A stretch of DNA of 13,806 bases from Pleurotus djamor (Eukaryota; Basidiomycota; Agaricomycetes; Agaricales; Pleurotaceae), in contig JAPEVF010001109.1 in NCBI GenBank assembly GCA_029747585.1, positions 1 to 13,806 on the forward strand. The letters run 5' to 3'. Positions 9,645-13,806 of this stretch are shown here, in pieces. The notes beneath the pieces are model-generated. The model searched no databases. It worked only from the letters and a program-made list of their open reading frames with translations, and was not told where the DNA came from. Each line of letters opens with the position of its first letter. The first letter of the stretch is position 1. A program made the translations under genes and the position numbers.

Positions 9645-10306
9645 AGAACTTGCTCGACATGTCCGTTCTCATCATAATGTCATTCTCACGGATTGGAATG
9701 TTTACTGTATCCAGTCAATACTATGCATCATGGCTGGTGAGAATTCATCGAGACGGCTGCCTATCGTGTATTGGATGACCCAAAGGGTGATCCGACTTCG
9801 AGCCGTCTCTCCTCGCATCCAGCAAGGAACAGGGTATCACTGAATACCCGTCGCCGGGTTTCCCACTGCACGTTCGTTTAACAATGCTCATACGCGCTTG
9901 CATCTCCATTCGCTGGTCACTGATTGCTCCTGCTGCGTAACTTTATGACAAGACCTTAGGCCCAAATGGTACGTCCATCTCATACTTCAGCCATCCTAAT
10001 TTACCCTCCTTATGAATCCTTCGATCCGACTCCCATTCTTCCCAACGATCATCGTTGGTCTCACCCCTTGTCAACCTGTGTAACTATTTGGGGAGCGAAA
10101 CATATGGTCGCTGCTTCAGTCTTCCTTCTCTTCGACCCTCTTCGCGTAATGATGGTTTTCGACGTTAATTCATTGAGATGCTCCGTCATCTGATACGTCC
10201 TTGCGGATTTTTGATGCATCAAGACAAGGGAATGTAATTTTCTCGCCTTTATATACTGCCCTAGGACCCCACCTTCGCAGTCGAGAGCCCTTCCTGGAAA
10301 CTCGCA
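9645..10306. other. Intergenic region, no gene recognised
   Basis: This 662-bp stretch separates the DUF6533 gene from the esterase gene. It has short open frames (such as 9966-10193) with no recognisable domain, no spliceable family motif and no repeat that I can see. The right end holds the esterase core promoter. The left end should hold the 3' untranslated region of the DUF6533 gene. Confidence 0.6.
10248..10256 (+). promoter_or_regulatory. TATA box of the carboxylesterase gene
   Basis: TTTATATAC lies 51-59 bp upstream of the ATG at 10307. This is a normal distance for a TATA box with a leader of about 25-30 nt. It suggests a regulated, inducible gene, as is common for secreted fungal hydrolases. 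Confidence 0.6.
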
Positions 10307-12653
<2,347 letters not shown>

Positions 12654-12665
12654 GTACCCTGAAAG

Positions 12666-12671
12666 AATAAA
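12666..12671 (+). terminator. AATAAA polyadenylation signal of the esterase gene
   Basis: A canonical AATAAA hexamer begins 13 nt past the esterase stop codon. Fungal polyadenylation signals are loose, so this is suggestive only. The 3' end would then fall near the ambiguous base at 12689. Confidence 0.45.
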
Positions 12672-12681
12672 ATGCTATTTT

Positions 12682-12696
12682 TGGGTTTNAAACCCA
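12682..12696. repeat. Perfect 7-bp palindrome with an undetermined base at its centre
   Basis: TGGGTTT and AAACCCA flank the only N in the window (12689). The pairing is exact for seven bases on each side and stops at the eighth. It may be a real small hairpin or the mark of an assembly join. Confidence 0.85.
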
Positions 12697-13026
12697 CTAT
12701 TCTTGCTACACACCCTTTCAGAAGTCCTTCTCGTCATGCATGTGCTGGTGTAGTTGGGCACCGAAAACGATCGCCTAATAAAGGTACCCACCTCCTCGGG
12801 ACGATCGTGTGCTGTGCCGTAGGCAGCGCACTGTCTCTTCTATGATCCCTCCCTTATCTCTGGCGTCACAGACACATGCTGTCTGCTTAATTTTGGACCA
12901 CGGTGTAGCTTCCTTTTCGCCAATGCGCTAGACGTTTCTCACGTGAAGCGTTCTATCATTGACTACACTTTGGTTGGCCATATGGAGTCTGGATTCGGAT
13001 TCTTGAAGGCAAGCTGAGGGGGTGTC

Positions 13027-13033
13027 TATAAAT
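13027..13033 (+). promoter_or_regulatory. TATA box of the serine carboxypeptidase gene
   Basis: TATAAAT ends 33 bp before the ATG at 13067. With the usual TATA-to-start spacing the 5' leader would be very short (about 5-15 nt). The second in-frame ATG at 13079 is therefore an alternative start and would also keep the signal peptide. Confidence 0.55.
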
Positions 13034-13066
13034 TGCACGGAGGGCTCTACACCTGGGCGATTGAAG

Positions 13067-13806
13067 ATGTCCCTCCGGATGATCAACTTCCTCGCCTCGT
13101 TCTTGCTCTTGCAATGGGCAGCGACGCTCGTAGTCAGCGGGCCGACACCCACTCCCGATTCACCACATACCGTGTTCCTGTCCAAGAGGCAGGAGGATGT
13201 CAAGCTGCGCTTTGTCAAAGATTCCGGAGTTTGTGAGACGACCCCTGGTGTAGGCCAGATGTCTGGATACATCGATATCGGAACGAACATGTCCATGGCG
13301 AGTAGTAAATCTTTTGGGGTCCGAATTAACTTCAACTTTGAGTAATACATAGTGGTTCTGGTTCTTCGAAGCGCGCGAAAACCCAGAAAATGCCCCATTC
13401 ACGCTATGGTGGGACAGCCAGCGATTACTGGGTCCTTGCTGACCGCATTTGCCAGGTTGAATGGCGGTCCAGGTTGCTCATCGATGATAGGACTATTTCA
13501 AGGTCAGGCACTGCGAGGCATACTTCCCCGTTGATCAGGAACCGACACCCATTCCAGAGAACGGACCCTGTCTCGTAAACTCAGATGGAGCAACGACGAC
13601 CCTCAATCCTTTCAGGTGAGATCAAGTGGTTTCGACGTTCCGATATACTGATGTTAACGTTAATATGGGTAAAGCTGGAATAACTTGAGCAATAGTACGT
13701 TCAATCTGCGTTCAATAAACGTTATTTCTCATAGCTCACCATCACTTATTGCTACCGCCAGTGATCTACATTGACCAACCCATTGGAACTGGGTTCTCCT
13801 TTGGGA
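13067..13806 (+). CDS. Serine carboxypeptidase, S10 family, N-terminal part only
   Basis: Exons so far: 13067-13297, 13353-13408, 13456-13502, 13558-13615, 13675-13694 and 13762 to the window edge, giving 152 aa; the 3' end is outside the window. The protein starts with a hydrophobic signal peptide (about residues 5-24), then a short pro-like region with a Lys-Arg pair, then the family core: SGYIDIGTNMSM, WFWFFEARENPENAPF, WLNGGPGCSSM starting at 96, ENGPC, and IYIDQPIGTGFSFG at the edge. NGGPGCSS forms part of the substrate-binding and oxyanion site of carboxypeptidase Y-like enzymes. The catalytic Ser (GESYGG-type motif), Asp and His would lie further right. The enzyme should remove C-terminal residues from peptides in the vacuole or outside the cell; the signal peptide does not decide which. 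Intron 1 (13298-13352) begins with GC rather than GT; this is the only donor that keeps the family motif in frame. It lies in the same direction as the secreted esterase upstream. Confidence 0.93.

Larger units (their letters stand above)
12654..13066. other. Intergenic region between esterase and carboxypeptidase genes
   Basis: These 413 bp hold the 3' end of the esterase transcript, an undetermined base at 12689 and the promoter of the carboxypeptidase gene. No gene, transposon or RNA was recognised. Confidence 0.6.

Noticed and set aside
9966..10193. 75-codon open frame in the gap before the esterase gene
   Set aside because: It has no recognisable motif and no flanking exons that extend it, and frames of this length are expected by chance.
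12811..12833. Imperfect inverted repeat around GTGCTGTGCC and GGCAGCGCAC
   Set aside because: It has mismatches in both arms and no feature at its borders; chance is sufficient.

Overview
This window looks like nuclear DNA of a filamentous basidiomycete, most likely an Agaricomycete. Its genes are broken by many short introns, mostly 47-68 nt, with GT-AG borders. They encode families typical of these fungi: a CAP10-type GT90 glycosyltransferase, a DUF6533 membrane protein, a secreted type-B carboxylesterase and an S10 serine carboxypeptidase. No prokaryotic operon, CRISPR array, tRNA, rRNA or transposon was recognised. All gene models were spliced by hand from the sequence. Each of the five complete models gives an uninterrupted reading frame whose total length is a multiple of three.

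Layout. The left part holds two minus-strand genes in tandem. At 347-2590 is a type II membrane glycosyltransferase of the CAP10/GT90 family (7 exons, 644 aa). At 2850-5453 is an AMSH/Sst2-like JAMM deubiquitinase (7 exons, 733 aa). The deubiquitinase gene is divergent from a plus-strand gene at 5647-7584, with only 193 bp between the start codons. That gene encodes a 609-aa single-span membrane protein with an N-terminal dileucine sorting motif and a large non-cytosolic domain, resembling the fungal DUF3712/Tag1-like vacuolar proteins. The right part is all plus strand. At 8005-9644 is a DUF6533 multi-span membrane protein (14 exons, 308 aa). At 10307-12653 is a secreted carboxylesterase/lipase (13 exons, 554 aa). 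At 13067 an S10 serine carboxypeptidase begins and runs off the right edge.

Function. The left block concerns the secretory and endosomal system: glycan synthesis, ESCRT-linked removal of ubiquitin and, by inference, a vacuolar membrane protein. The right block has two secreted hydrolases suited to external nutrient digestion, preceded by an orphan membrane protein. The sequence does not show that these form one pathway.

Points worth a second look are gene-structure oddities rather than a new system. They include a GC-AG intron in the carboxypeptidase, a 25-nt exon carrying the two zinc-binding histidines of the deubiquitinase, 8- and 9-nt microexons in the DUF6533 gene, an intron-versus-frameshift question in the esterase, and an ambiguous base at the centre of a palindrome at 12689.
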